The notes beneath the pieces are model-generated. The model made no database searches, was not told the DNA's origin, and worked only from the letters and a program-made list of their open reading frames with translations. A program made the position numbers and the translations under genes. Positions 11,027 through 23,263 of a stretch of 64,000 nt of DNA are shown piece by piece. Source of the DNA: Atriophallophorus winterbourni (Eukaryota; Platyhelminthes; Trematoda; Plagiorchiida; Microphallidae); the NCBI GenBank assembly GCA_013407085.1, contig JACCGJ010002787.1:58387-122386 (forward strand), written 5' to 3'. Position 1 is the first letter of the stretch. Every line of letters begins with the position of its first letter.

Positions 11027-11540
11027 GGTCTGTAGCTGCCTCAGGTATATCGACGTTGGTTTGAGGCGGTGGGCGGTTTAGAATGAGCTCGAAATGTTCT
11101 CGCCATCTGGCTAACTCTTCTTTCGCATCAGTTATCACATCTCCACCCTGGGTCCTCACTTGTTGATTGCTTGCCTGACTACGATTGCAGAGCTTTCGAT
11201 TAATCTGATATAACGTTCTCAAATCATTCATTCGGCACGCCTCTTCTGCTTGTTGTGTCAGGTTTTCCACATACCGTCTCTTGTCCTTCCTCGCTGATTT
11301 TTTAACCTCTTTATCTTTCATTCTATACTCTTCAGTGATTGCATTCCTTTCAATAGACGGATTCTTGCTCAGCATGCGTTTCTTTATATATTTTCTCTCT
11401 TCTATGAGTTGCCAGGTTTTCGGCGAGATCCACGAAGCTTTGCCCCTCTGTCTGTACCCGAGGACTTTTTCTCCGACTGCCTTTAGTGTGCGGTTGAAAA
11501 CATCAATCGTCATTGAATCCTTGGGCCGGGCGCTGATTCC
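10968..11540 (-). pseudogene. RTE LINE linker between endonuclease and RT
   Basis: Same frame as the endonuclease, separated from it only by an in-frame TAG at 11541-11543. It encodes a basic, helical stretch (KYIKKRMLSKNP, MKDKEVKKSARKDKRRYV) and an ELARWREHFELILN segment that normally leads directly into RT. It leaves the RT frame near 11000. Confidence 0.75.
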
Positions 11541-12600
11541 CTAACTCAGTATGTTGCCAAAAGCTTTCCTCGTGGCCTCATCGCTCAGCTTATTAACATT
11601 CAACCGTGAGCTGCGCTGAATTCCGATATTTGCCCTTCTCAGTTTCAAACAAATCTTTCCTACAACCAGGAGATGGTCGCTACCAATATCGGCACCACGC
11701 ATAACCCTCACATCTTGTAACGAGCGCCTCCATTTTCCATTTATCATCATGTGATCAATCTGACTTTCTGTTCTGCCGTCCGGAGAAGACCAGGTTATTT
11801 TATGGATGTTTTTGTGGGGGAATAGGGTGCCTTCAACGACAAGATCGTTCTCTTCGCAGAAGTAAAGTAGCCTCTCCCTATTATCATTCTGTAGGCCAAC
11901 ACCATGCACTCCCATTTTACGCTCTCTGCCTGTATTTACAGTTCCTGTTCTAGCGTTAAAATCTCCCAATACCACCAGTAGGTCGTGCTTCGGGATGACC
12001 CTCAAGACTGATTGCATGGCTTCGTAAAACCTGTCTTTCTCCTTTTGGACTGCATCTTCTGACGGAGCGTACGCTACCACAATCGAGAGTTTGCAAAATC
12101 TCGAGTTTAGTCTGGCATATAGGAGTCGCTCGTTTACACACTTCCATTGCATGATCGTGCTGCTGGTCTTTCTGCTTGCAAGCAGAGCGACTCCACCGTG
12201 ATGGAGGTTATCTTGCCTTCCTGACCAGATAATAGTCTCACCGCTATCTAGCTTTCGCTGACCAGAGCCGGTCCATCTCACCTCGGACATTCCAAGTATA
12301 CTCAGATCATACCTGTTGAGCTCATGTATGGCTTGAGCCAGCTTGCCAGCTTGATACAGCGTTCGAACGTTCCAGCAACCAAGTCTTATCGTTCTTTTCG
12401 GCGCAAGGCGATCGGCCATCGGGGTGGAAACTTCCTTTCGGCTTTCATCTCCATCCGTCATGGGACCTTTTGTAAGGTTCGCGTCACTCCTGTAGCCATT
12501 GTTGAGTAGAAATTTCGGATCTGTTGTCATCGTTTCCGTAGCAATGTAGCTTTTACGGGATAGGGTTGCTAGCCCTAAGCCCAACCCTCCTCCTTTCTCA
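11541..12600 (-). pseudogene. RTE LINE apurinic-type endonuclease domain
   Basis: The frame reads from a TTG at 12582-12584, so the true start is not known. It has the AP-endonuclease series LGCWNVRTLYQ, SEVRWTG, VVAYAPSED, VVLGDFNAR and GSDHLLV in order over about 260 residues, all catalytic positions present. This domain nicks target DNA to prime reverse transcription. The domain is intact except for the TAG at its end; the element continues as the linker and RT at lower coordinates. Confidence 0.85.
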
Positions 12601-12684
12601 GACGGGCTTGGGACCGTCCTTGGCAGAGTTGCAGACAGACTTGACTAAACAAAAAAACCACAAGAGCTAATCCAAATGGGATCG

Positions 12685-12760
12685 GCGGTCTTGATATTCT
12701 AGATATTCATATAAATAAAGCTGCTCCCACCCTCACGCGTGAGAACTTGAACTGTCCCAA
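12685..12760 (+). pseudogene. 5' piece of CR1-like LINE L2, split by G3
   Basis: This short frame ends in ENLNCPN just before G3 and continues in the same frame after G3 at 17575 once one target repeat is discounted. It is the entrance to the L2 endonuclease domain. It abuts the 5' end of the RTE LINE. Confidence 0.6.
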
Positions 12761-13068
12761 TGTTATATATTACCCGAGTAGAACACAAGTATTGATTACT
12801 CAAAATGTTTAACACTGAAAACCTTTATGCTATAGTCACAAGTGACTAACTAAACCCAACACTACGCGTCGCAAGAACAAAGACAGGCCGTTTAGACAAA
12901 GAGCGTTACCGTCTCTGGCCAAAAAGCCATTAGGCTGCCGCTCGTGTGTATTTAAACACAGAATCATTATGGCCGACAAAATGGACCAATCAGAATCGAG
13001 AATCATAAATTATAATGAGTTATAAGTTATAATGAGTTTTTGAGGAAAATAATAATTGTTCCTCAACA
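12761..13068 (-). repeat. G3 3' LTR
   Basis: 308 bp, begins TGTTATATAT and ends CCTCAACA on the plus strand; the pair is at 17241-17574. It differs from its partner by substitutions, an extra stretch (ACAGGCCGTTTAGACAAAG) and lack of the 51-bp duplication. Confidence 0.9.
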
Positions 13069-13080
13069 CCTCCTCTTTTG
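13069..13080 (-). promoter_or_regulatory. G3 polypurine tract
   Basis: Reads CAAAAGAGGAGG on the element strand directly before the 3' LTR, as expected for the plus-strand primer. Confidence 0.75.
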
Positions 13081-13124
13081 AGATTCTCAATACCGGGACT
13101 GGCGTGGATTGACCTACAACGGTT

Positions 13125-13790
13125 TCACGGGTTTTCTTTTTCTGGTTGTCCAGCGACGTGGTTGCAGACTTCGGTCAGTCGGTATTTCAATCGTGATAGA
13201 TTCACTTGGTGTTGGAATGTTTCATGCAGTATGTCCTGTGGTATCCGGATCTCGACAAGCGTATCGGAGGTTGCGGATCTCAGGCGTAACTGATTTCTGT
13301 GTCGTGTCACGACACCCTTTCCAACTCTGACATCGAACATTACACTGCCTCTGCGACGGATGATGTTACCATCGATCCACGGTGGACTTGATGTTCTGTA
13401 GTCTCGTACGTGGACGGCAGTTCCTGGTTCGAAGCACGACTGTTGATTCTGATTGAGCGGCAGTTTGGTTGACTTGGGCAGCACAGCATTGTTTCATGTG
13501 CGTAGCTTCCTGCCCATGAGTGCTTCGGCGGGGGTTTTGCGGCTGGGCAACGAATCGTTCGGCGTAGTTCTGTAAACCAGCAGAAAACGTTAAAGACTAT
13601 CAACGGATGTCCCCTTCCCACGTGATTTCATAAGAGCACGCTTGAATGTGTCGACGAAGCGTTCGGCCTGGCCATTTGACTGAGGATGGTAAGGCGGCGA
13701 CCGTATATGTGACACATTGTTCTGGCGGCGAAATTCGGCGAAAACGTCTGAGGTGAATTGCGAGCCATTATCGGACACAAGAGTTTCTGG
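13125..13790 (-). pseudogene. pol: G3 integrase second half
   Basis: After the TAA at 13791-13793 the same frame carries SDNGSQF (second catalytic Asp) and YHPQSNGQAERFVDTF (catalytic Glu) down to 13590. A frame change then leads to the C-terminal segment (KLPLNQNQQSCFEPG through VYRTT-type remnants, 13125-13484). The single TAA and the shift prevent a functional integrase. Confidence 0.8.
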
Positions 13791-16458
13791 TTATCCATGC
13801 TGACTAAACAAACGAGGCATGGCGCTGATCGTGTTGCTGGATGTAGCAGATGACATCTCGATGATTTCGGGCCATTTCGAGTAAGAATCGACCACGACGA
13901 GGTACATGACCCCGTTTATTGGACCAGGGAAATCGATGTGAATTCGTTGCCACGGTTTTTCTGGCGTAGGCCATGGTGCAATTGGCACACGGTTTGGCAT
14001 CTTGGCTGCCTGCTGACATTGACGGCATGACTTGACGAATAGATCAATATCTGCGTCCATACCAGGCCAATAAGCGAAACTTCGAGCGATCGCCTTCATG
14101 TGTTGAATGCCTGGGTGCCCATTGTGGAATTGTCGAAGGACACGATTGCGTAAATTCTTTGGAACAACAACGCGATCATTGAACATTAGGCACTCGTCAA
14201 TAATTGAAAGAGACTCACGTCTTTGGTAGAATTGCGAGAGTTCCCCAGCAGGCGTAACTTTCGACCAACCACAGTGAGTATAGGCGATTGCTTGCAACAA
14301 AGTTTCGTCTGATTGCGTACATTGTTTAATGTCCTCAGCTTTGACAGGCAATCCCCGCACTGCGTCATCAAATTGTCGCTGCATAGCTTGCTCGATGGAG
14401 ACGCATGCAATGACTGTATCCTCGTCTGGTTGATCTCGAACCGGGATTAGGCGGGACAGCGCGTCCGCTTGACCAAAATCTTCGGAACGGCGATATTGTA
14501 TATCGAAATCGTATCCCAATAGTATGAGAGACCATCGTTGTAACCGGTTTGCAGAATGTGCTGGTATACCTTTTCTCGAGCCGAATATCGAAATCAAAGG
14601 CTTGTGGTCGGTTAGCAACGTAAAGTGACGACCATAGATCAACTTGTGGAATCGTTTGACGGCGAAGATCAGAGCTAATGCTTCTTTTTCGATTTGACCA
14701 TAGTTGCGTTCGGCTGGAGTCAATGATCGTGAAGCATGCATAATCGCCTTTTCGTTTCCATCGGGAAACTTGTGAAGAATTACAGCACCAACACCATATC
14801 CAGATGCATCGGCGGCCACGACGATCGGCAGTTTTGAATCGTATTGCGTCAGTAATATGTTAGATGTTAACAGTGATTTTAGCTTCATAAAAGCTGTTTC
14901 GTATTCTCGTGACCAATTCCATGGGACATCTTTTTGAAGAAGTCGATTGAGCGGTGGACGCACAGTGTGGAGTGATGGCAGGAATGCGCTGTAATAACTG
15001 ATCAAACCAAGGAATGATCTTAGTGATGCAACATCTTTCGGGGCCGGCATCTGCTGGATTGATTGTATGTTGCCAGGGTTAGGGTGGCGTCCACTCTGAT
15101 CGAAAATGAAACCAAGGTATTTTATTGATTTCATATAGAACTGGCATTTCTCTCGACGGAGGCGTAAACCACTTTCAGCGATCCATTTCAACGTCTGGTT
15201 GATGCGACCATCAAGTTCTTCTTCGGAGGAACCGACAATGAGTAGATCGTCCAGGTATGCGGCCACACCTGGGATGTCAGACATAATGTTGTCCATCAGT
15301 TGTTGAAAAACGGTTGGAGCAGTCTTCACACCAAAAGGAAGACGCTGATACTGGAACAATCCTTTGTGGGTATTGATCGTTAGCAGTTCTCGTGAATCAG
15401 GTGCAACTTCGATCTGTAGATAGGCGTCAGCTAGGTCGAGCTTTGCGAAGTACTTACCACCATTGAGCATTGTGAACAAATCATCTGCGACAGGTAATGG
15501 ATAGTGGTGATTTTCCAAAACAGCATTCAAACCAGTTGAAAAATCGGCGCAGATTCGGATGGATCCATTCGGCTTTTTCACGACAACGATGGGTGCTGCC
15601 CATGCAGAGTACGTTACTGGAACCAGAACACCTTGATCTTGTAGCTTTTGTAGTTCAGCTTCGACTTGTGGTAGGGATGCGTACGGCACAGGTCGTTTCG
15701 GACGGAATACAGGCTTTGCGTCATTTTTGAGATGGAGTTTAGCTTGCGTCATGTTACATGTTCCAAGTTCGTTTGTAAACACGGTTGCGTGTTCAAGCAT
15801 TATCGCGTCTCGCTTTTTCTGCAGTGTTTCGGTTGCTTCTACCTGATTGCAGATTGCACTGATCGGAAGGCGAGCCAAATCGAGAAGATCGAACCAATCG
15901 AGGCCAAACAGGTTGAGTTGAGAATTCGACACGTAGCACGTGCCTTCGACCGTTGAGCTTCCGAATGAGATTTGGCATTGTAGCTGTCCAGTCAGCTGTA
16001 CGGAACCTCCGCAGGCACTGGTGGCGGTCTGTATCGTAGATTTGAGTTCTGGGGAACCAAGTTTCCGCCAGAGTTTTCGGGAAATGATCGTAATGTCCGA
16101 TGCAATTTCCAACTGCAATCGAACAGATTGACCGTTGATCTGGACCATTACGAATTTTCTCCGATCGGCTGCGTTGACCTGGAACGTAGAAAAAAGACTG
16201 AGAGACTTTTTCGAAGGCTTGTGTGAAGACCTCGAGCGACCAATACTCTGTTGACAGAAACCATCCTTGTGACCAACGATGTTACATCGTTGACATCGGT
16301 GTTGCTTGAACGGGCAGAATTTGACGAAATGCCATGCGCCGCATAGCCAACACGCAGAAGGAGGCTTCTTGGATCCTGGCGAAGATGAAGTTGGTTTCTG
16401 GGAACCAGGTTGATTCGGGCCAAGAATGCGTATCTTCTTATGGATTGAATGTACTGCA

Positions 16459-16572
16459 TGTTTGCCATGGTCCCCAAGGTGGACCATAGCCGAATCCCGA
16501 TGGAGATTGACTGCAGCTTTGCCATGGCCCCCATATTGGACCATAGCCGAATCCCGTTGGAGATTTACCAAT
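16459..16572 (-). repeat. 57-bp tandem duplication inside G3 gag
   Basis: Two 57-bp units encode NLQRDSAMVQYGGHGKAAV and NLHRDSAMVHLGDHGKHAV, 19 residues each, between capsid and the zinc knuckles. The units have diverged, so the duplication is not recent. Confidence 0.85.
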
Positions 16573-17223
16573 CGAAGATATTCGTCACCAATGGCTTGGA
16601 GCGTGAGTGAGGGGTCCTGTTCCAGTCGATTGAGGAGCCGGGTCCTGATATCTGTGAAACTGGAAGACTGGAGACTGCATATAAATATTAGCGATTTAAA
16701 TTGATCGTCCGTTAGTGAACGAAGCTTAAACCGCTCGCACTCTCTGTTAACAATGCCCATGTGTGTTAAGAAATCGTCGGATTCCTGCATAACCAGTTTT
16801 AGGCATCGATAACGTGTGTTAAAGAGTGATGACCTGTCTCCAAATAGTTGTTTCAGTGTTTCGACCGTCTGTATGAATGAACGATCGCGTGGGTTTTGTG
16901 GCAAGATAAAGTTACAATATTTATCGAGTTCACTGGGGCCAAGTTTGCGAAGTAGGAGTCTAACTTTCCACGCATCGTCCTGTGCGGCAAAATCTACGCG
17001 GAATAAATCTTCATACCTACGGAACCACGTCTCGAACGTGACATTAGCCTCAGCGTCGAAATTAAATTCATGGATACTATTAGCAATACCATCGACGGAT
17101 GGTGGAGCACTGCTGCTCGCTAGAGTACCCGGAATTTTACTTTGAATTAATAATTCCATCAACTTTATTTGCTGTTCGAGCAAAATTTCTAATTTACTCT
17201 GATCCATTTTTAGAAAATTTAAA

Positions 17224-17236
17224 ATCATCGTCGCCA
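17224..17236 (-). promoter_or_regulatory. G3 primer-binding site (tRNA-Arg-like)
   Basis: Four bases inside the 5' LTR the element strand reads TGGCGACGATGAT. The first seven bases equal those used by mdg1/412-type elements primed by tRNA-Arg. The tRNA identity is inferred from that resemblance. Confidence 0.6.
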
Positions 17237-17240
17237 ATAA

Positions 17241-17574
17241 TGTTATATATTACCCGAGTAGAACCCAAGTATTAATTACCCAAAATGTTTTACACTGAAA
17301 ACCTTTATGCTATTAGTCACAAGTGACTAACTAAACCCAACACTACGTGTAGCAACAACAAAGAGCGTTACCGTCTCTGACCAAAAAGCCATTAGGCTGT
17401 GTGTATTTATACATCGAATCATTATGGCCGACCAAAAAGCCATTAGGCTGTGTGTATTTATACATCGAATCATTATGGCCGACAAAATGGACCAATCAGA
17501 ATCGATAATCTTAAATTATAATGATTTATAAGTTATAATGAGTTTTTGAGGAAAATAATAATAGTTCCTCAACA
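17241..17574 (-). repeat. G3 5' LTR with a 51-bp tandem duplication
   Basis: 334 bp, TGTTAT...CAACA. Bases 17379-17429 and 17430-17480 are identical 51-bp units; the 3' LTR has one unit. Since LTRs are identical on insertion, the duplication probably arose here after insertion, or a unit was lost from the other LTR. Confidence 0.9.
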
Positions 17575-19640
17575 CTCAACTTAAACGCGCAGGGTTTATT
17601 CTGCAAACTTGCAGAACTTCGCTTGTGGCATGCTGCTCGTCATTTCGACATAATAGCTGTATCAGAAACGTGGCTAAGCTCCTTGATCATTGATACCGAG
17701 GTTTCTCTCACTGTTATGTTCATTCTCAGAAACGATCGTCCAACTTAAGGGTGCGGTGTTCTTCTATACTATAATTCACGTCTTTCATGCGAGGTTCTCC
17801 CGCAAGAGCAACTTAGCGTGGTGGACTCACTTTGATGTCGCTTGCAACTTGAAAATAGGGACTATTCAATCGTTGCGGTAATATATCGTATGCCGAATAC
17901 TCAACGCTCCTTTGATGATGTCATTCTTATATCCATTCGCTTCGCCTTATCACTACACCACACGCACGCATTGCTGATGGGGGATTTTAACTCCCCTGAA
18001 GTCGTCGGCGAACCAAGCCCAAATACGTTCGCTGTTGATCTGGATGATTTCATCAGCAGCCACCCTTTGTAAAACCACGTAAATGTTGCTACACGCTTTT
18101 GGAGTGACGATTGGCCATCTTTATTCGTTCTATTGCTGACTAACGAGGAACTGATTGTAGAAGAAATTCATTATGAACCGCCCTTAGAGAAGAGCGACCT
18201 CGTCGTCCTGACATTTTTTTGTTTCTTACACCGAATTCCTAGACGAGGATGTACCCCTGGTACGGATAGTCACGGACTACAAGGCTTTTCAAGAAATTGT
18301 CACTGCTAACAATTTCAACTTTATGTTAAACGGCAATCCTGAGCTCACCTGGTCCAGATTTGTCTCCTAGTTGCACTTTCTACTGCAACAATCATCGACT
18401 TCCAAAGCAGACAAACGACGTATTCTACGTACTTTCATTCGTAGTAGAACTCGTAAGTGGATCTGCTGAGGAAACCCTGCGTGGCGTATGTTCCGATCGG
18501 AAGAGTGTGTGCGAAATTGGGAAGCATATCGACAATTATCCAACCACTGTACGTCTCCAGTGCGTCAAGATAAGCTGGATTACCGTAACAAGTTAACTGC
18601 ACAGTTTCTGAACGACCAAGAACTGCTATAGCGTCATATAAATAAAAAGTGAAAACTAGTATCCCCCACCGAAAATTGAAGGCGACTTCACATCGACTTC
18701 TATGGAAACCTCAAATACCCCGAAGGATCACTACATGCCAGTATTCAGGTATTGCCAACGATCTTCGTTGAATATCAACCTACCTCAACTTAGACTCTAC
18801 TATTCTGTTCACCGTTGAATGTGTATATAAAAATATCATGCAGCTCCGTGAATATTCATCACCTAAAGTAGACCGGATTACACCGAAAGCATTGCGTGCG
18901 GTTGTTACGCAACTTTATGATCCTTTTTCCATGTACTTCCAACGTCTGTTCGATACCTCCCATGTTCCAGAAGATTGGAAACAGGGGATCATTACCCCGA
19001 TCTATAAATATGGGAACCGCAGTGATCCCGCGAATTACCGCCCAGTTACTCTGCTCCCTGTTCTTTCCAAAGTAATGGAATCTATTTTACCCGATGATTT
19101 GATGGCTTCTATGAAGAACACGAATGCTGTCTCTTTCGAACAACATGTGTTTCGCTGCGGACACTCCTGTACAGCAAACTTGCTTTTGGCACGGGACAGC
19201 TGGACCAAAGGCTGTCAATGCAGGATATGGTGTCCATGTTATATATTTGGATTTCTCTAAAGCTTTTGACCGTGTTAACCACGCTATTTACTGCAAAAGC
19301 GGAATTGTAATTGGTAACTCACTCTTGTCTCGTTTGGCCGAATTCTACTGCGTTCGCGTCAGACAATCGATCTCCGATTGTTTTTCCATACAATGTGGAT
19401 TACAACAGTGCTCTATACTCGGTCCGCGTCTGTTTTTAGTGTTCATCAACGACATCGGAACATGTGTTACATCACCATTTCTGATGGCGCATCCTCTCTT
19501 CCTCGAATGATTGTGATGACCTGCAAGCCGTTCTTACCTCACTTAATAACTGGGCCACGTCGAACCAGTTACCTTTCGACCCAAGAAAATACCGATCTCT
19601 CCGCATTCGCCACTCTCGCGAACCTAGATACAAGCTAGGG
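17575..19640 (+). pseudogene. CR1-like LINE L2, endonuclease and RT remnants
   Basis: Resumes the frame interrupted by G3. Endonuclease motifs FDIIAVSETWLSS (17640s) and LLMGDFNSPE (17970s) are followed by RT segments: WKQGIITPIYK, ANYRPVTLLPVLSK (19030s), VIYLDFSKAFDRVNH (19230s) and LVFINDIG (19440s). The catalytic FADD box that should follow LVFINDIG is gone. Several frameshifts separate these pieces. Confidence 0.8.
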
Positions 19641-20189
19641 GACACCGAACTTTCGGTGAGTATGCTAGAAAAAGACCTCGGCCTATTGGTTCAAAGTGAT
19701 CTTGGGTGCTCAGCCTAATGTTCCCTCGCATCATGAGTCGCCAATCGCAAATTAGGGCTCCTCAAAAGGGTCTTCGGGTCTTTTGACCGCCGCCTCTTTT
19801 CCTCGCTCCTACACGCTTACATCAGACGCTTGAGGACAGATAAGCGAAAATAACCCATCGATGCCAGTCACTCCAATGTTATATGAGGATATTCTTCACT
19901 GTAAGTTAGTTGGTCTCATTTCACAGTGATTTCTTCCTCACCTTGGTGTGGCGATGACGCTTACACAGGAGAATTATACTCCAACATTAAAAAATGCCAC
20001 TGTCGTGCTACGTCCTTTAGAATATGAATCGTGGATGAGTTGTAGTGACACAGACCACGAAGATGGAATTGGATGCCAGGAGTTGTCGTCTGTTTCAAAA
20101 ACGATTGCTCTTATCTCTTAATGAAATTCAGCCTTCAAAAAACGCGAAGCAGCTTCAAGCATTACGCCTAAGGACAAAGAGCTCTTAGG
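19641..20189. other. Decayed LINE sequence, no supportable gene
   Basis: The first part is probably the thumb region of L2 (traces of a KLGDTELSVS-like segment near 19640) and the last part the 5' side of L3. No frame can be defended. Confidence 0.4.
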
Positions 20190-20900
20190 TATTCCTAACA
20201 CCGGGAGTCTGGCCCCATACGATAGTGCTCTTCTGTTCTATACAAACGCTCGTAGCATTAGAAATAAATGGGCCGAACTCCTCTGTAGAGTTGACAGCAC
20301 CCACTACAAAATTGTGGGTGTCACGAAATCAAGGTTGTCTCATGATGACCACATACCAGCTTCAATCGCGGATAGGTTTAGCGTCGTGAGAAGCGATCGA
20401 CCGTTGGCTAAGCTAGCAGGAGGGGTGCTGCTCCTTATTGATAAAGCTATTCCCTTCGAGAAAAGTATTTCTCTTTCTACAACGAATGTGCAGATAATAT
20501 CTGCGTTGTTCATGCATAGATGCACGCGTATAGTTGTAAGCTGCGTCTACCGTAGTCCGAGCACTAGTTTGGAAGAAGATGCTCTTCTGCAAATTTGAGC
20601 TTTCGTCTATTTTAGCCGTAGCATCACGTGTTGTAATCTTCGGCGATTTTAATCTACCCGGAATAAACTGGGAGTACCAAACCTCCCATGCCCCAGGAAA
20701 CGCGAACGATTTTCTGCACTGGCTACACTCCCATGCACTTTACCAACACGTAAACGAACCAACTAGATTCCGAGAGGTTTAGTCTCCGTCTATTCTCGAC
20801 CTAGTTATTTCAAATTCTAAAAGCGGTATACAAAATTTGGTCTTACTGCCACCACTAGGAAAGAGCGATCATGTAGTGTTGACCTGCGAGTTACTTCTGT
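20190..20900 (+). pseudogene. CR1-like LINE L3 endonuclease
   Basis: Frames at 20220-20598 and 20579-20782 encode FYTNARSIRNKWAELL, GGVLLLIDKAIP, VSCVYRSPS and VIFGDFNLPGINWE, the usual order in CR1-type endonucleases. A one-base shift near 20590 separates the two. The SDH motif at 20867 is displaced by further changes. This domain nicks target DNA in an active element. Confidence 0.8.
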
Positions 20901-21399
20901 CATTTGGTAAACTTCCATTTAAGGTGTCTGGAAGCTTTCATAGGATCGATACTGCTTACCTATTACAGGCAGCAGCGCTACTTCCATGACAAAACATTGA
21001 CCATGTGGATGGGATGTAGGGGCAGATCAAGAAAAACATCCTTTAACTTCAGGATCGATTCGTCTCTCTCTTACCCGTTCGCAAAAATGGTAAACCTCAA
21101 TGGTGGTTAGCCTCAGTTTCCCGTCGCGTACGGCACCGCGACGCAAGATGGAGGCGTTATAAGCTTACTACCTCATGTGGGACTTGGGCCCGTTACAAAG
21201 AAGCGCGAAACATAGCTGTTTCTAAGATACGTGCAGCAAAGATTTCTTTCGAACTGAGACTCGCTTAAGAGGCACATACTCATCCGAAACGTTACTACAG
21301 CTAGGTTCAATCTAAATGGTCAACACGAGAAGGTGTAGGTACCTTGAGAAGGGACGATGGCTCAGCCGCCAATGCAAGCACTGAAAAGGCATAATTGTT

Positions 21400-22791
21400 T
21401 TCCTTGCATTTTTAAGGCGCACAACGCCGAGATCATAACTCGAACGCCTCTGCGCCATCACTTCAATGTGTACTCACTTATCGCCCACTCTGCACTGACC
21501 TTACATTCGAGGTACACAATGTCGAGACTATATTGGCCAGCCTAGCTTACAACAAGTCGGCAGGGCCTGATAGCATCCATCCTCAAATGATCAGACTGCC
21601 AGCTCCTATATTAGCGGTGCCGATCAAAGAATTTTTCACATCATCCCTCAGTCAGGATACCCTTCCATTGGACTGGAGAACAGTCGTTGTTGTGCCTATC
21701 CATAAGGGAGGAGCTTTCTCGGCGATCAAAAATTACCGCCCGGTTAGCCTCACTAGTGTACTATGTAAGGTTATGGAAAGATTAATCCGCGATAAAATTT
21801 GTGGATATCTAACCAAACACTCTCTTTTGAATGGCGCACAACAGGGCTTCCAAAAATGTAGGTCATGTCTGACAAATTTGTTAAGCTTTCTAAACGAGGT
21901 TACTAAGAGTGTGGATAATGGTATAGCTGTAGAAGTCTTCTTTAGTAAGGCTTTTGATTAAGTCAACCATAGGCTCTTGCTTCTCAAACTCTCAGCCAAA
22001 GGAGTATCAGGGAACCTTCTGGGCTGGGTTCGAGCATTCCTTAGAGACCGTTCCTTTACTGCCAGGGTAGATGATACTTACTCCGCAAGTGCGCATGCAA
22101 GGAGTGGGGTTCATCAGGGCTTTCTTGGGGCCGTTGCTGTTTCTCATCTTCATTGATGATCAAGCCAACCAACTGCCCTCATCCTGTTATATGTTTGCTG
22201 ACGACGTTAAAATTGTCGGTCGGTCGGATAACTCCGATCTGATAAGTGACGTGGAAGCTGTAACAGCATGGGTGGGTAAGTGGGACCTTTCCCTTAACCT
22301 AGATATGAGTAACTTGCTCTGTAAACTGGCAGGCAACATGATTGTGTCTACGCCCTCAGCTCACACGGAGTTCCGTAGGGTAGAGTCTACTAAGGACCTA
22401 GGAATCGTAGTCCCCGCAAACATTAGGTGGGCTGACTAATGTGCTGCTGCGGCTCAAACGGCCAGGAGGGAACTCTTTCGACTACTTTTAGCCCTCACTT
22501 GCAGAAAAGCTTGGGTGCTATTACCCCTCTACAAGGCAATATTAAGGCCACATTTAGAATACTGTATCCAAGCTTGAAAGCCGTATTACCAGAAGGATAT
22601 CGTGCAGCTAGAAGAGCTACAGAAGCTGCCCACTCGCATGATCGAGGGGTTAGCATACACCAATTATGAAAATCGTCTATTAGCACTAGGACTTTTCTCG
22701 CTTAGGAGGAGGAAACATAGGGGGATCTTATAGAGACCTTTATGGTTGTCGAGGGATTAAGTTGTCTTAAATTCGATGACTTATTCAGGTT
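21400..22791 (+). pseudogene. CR1-like LINE L3 reverse transcriptase
   Basis: Segments in three frames: NKSAGPDSIHPQM and IKNYRPVSLTSVLCK (21533-21961), then FLIFIDDQ and the intact catalytic FADD (22194-22205) in 22071-22439, then decayed thumb sequence. It is about 70% like the better copy at 50.4-51.8 kb in the parts I compared by eye. It is cut at 22791 by the CsRn1-like element and resumes at 27644. Confidence 0.85.
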
Positions 22792-23179
22792 TATGGCATT
22801 TTTCTGTAAACATTTTTGTTTGTATTCATCAATGTACACTTTTTGAATTGTACCCGGATTTTACGAATATAAATTTTCGTCCGCTCGGAGTTGCTCTTCT
22901 CATCTCCTTTGATAACCGTACTGCGTGCTTGGAATTCTGACTGTGGATTGTGGAAAGATTGCTTGCCTGCTATAAAAAAGACCGCTCCATATTTCAGCCG
23001 CACCTAATTTTTGGATTTACCGCGGTTGCTTCGGTGATAATACTTAGACGTCTGGACCGGAGTAGTCAATTGCCAAGCCGGGGAGAATCGCTTTCAATTC
23101 AATCGAAGAATTATTGTGAGTGGTTACCTTTTTACTTTTTACACACATACTGTATTTTCACGTAGCCGGAACCACCACA
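22792..23179 (+). repeat. G4 5' LTR
   Basis: Starts TATGGCATTTTTC and ends ACCACCACA; matches 27259-27643 over its length with scattered differences. A start at TGG two bases later is equally possible. Confidence 0.9.
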
Positions 23180-23182
23180 ATA

Positions 23183-23194
23183 TGGTAAGCCCGA
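23183..23194 (+). promoter_or_regulatory. G4 primer-binding site (tRNA-Trp-like)
   Basis: TGGTAAGCCCGA, three bases after the LTR. It differs at two of 12 positions from the complement of a typical tRNA-Trp 3' end, the primer reported for CsRn1. The match is from general knowledge, not a search. Confidence 0.6.
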
Positions 23195-23263
23195 TTATTT
23201 TCGCTATAGCATACTCTTCACTATTTTGATTTTGTAGCATATTTTTACGTTCTTTCATTAATA

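Larger units (their letters stand above)
13791..17237 (-). pseudogene. gag-pol: G3 gag-protease-RT-RNase H-integrase polyprotein
   Basis: One 1148-residue frame. In order: capsid-like region (FETWFRRYEDLF), two knuckles (CX2CX3HX4C and CX2CX4HX4C), protease, RT with YLDD at about residues 661-664 (15246-15257), RNase H (AADASGYGVGAV) and integrase zinc domain with the first Asp (HIDFPGP). The protease active site reads LEIASD (residues 377-379, bases 16101-16109) where this family has DTA, so the catalytic Asp is Glu. Gag carries a 19-residue tandem duplication. The frame ends at an in-frame TAA inside integrase. gag and pol share one frame with no visible shift. Confidence 0.9.
12761..17574 (-). 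mobile_element. Complete Gypsy LTR retrotransposon G3
   Basis: A 4.8 kb element bounded by TGTTAT...CAACA LTRs, flanked by CCCAA (12756-12760) and CTCAA (17575-17579), a 5-bp target duplication with one mismatch. It contains primer site, gag-pol and polypurine tract. It lies inside LINE L2, antisense to it. It is inactive: a changed protease active site, a stop in integrase and frameshifts after that. Confidence 0.9.

Noticed and set aside
13804..14410. Additional minus-strand ORFs inside G3 pol
   Set aside because: Frame shadows of the integrase and RNase H regions; the main frame explains the sequence.
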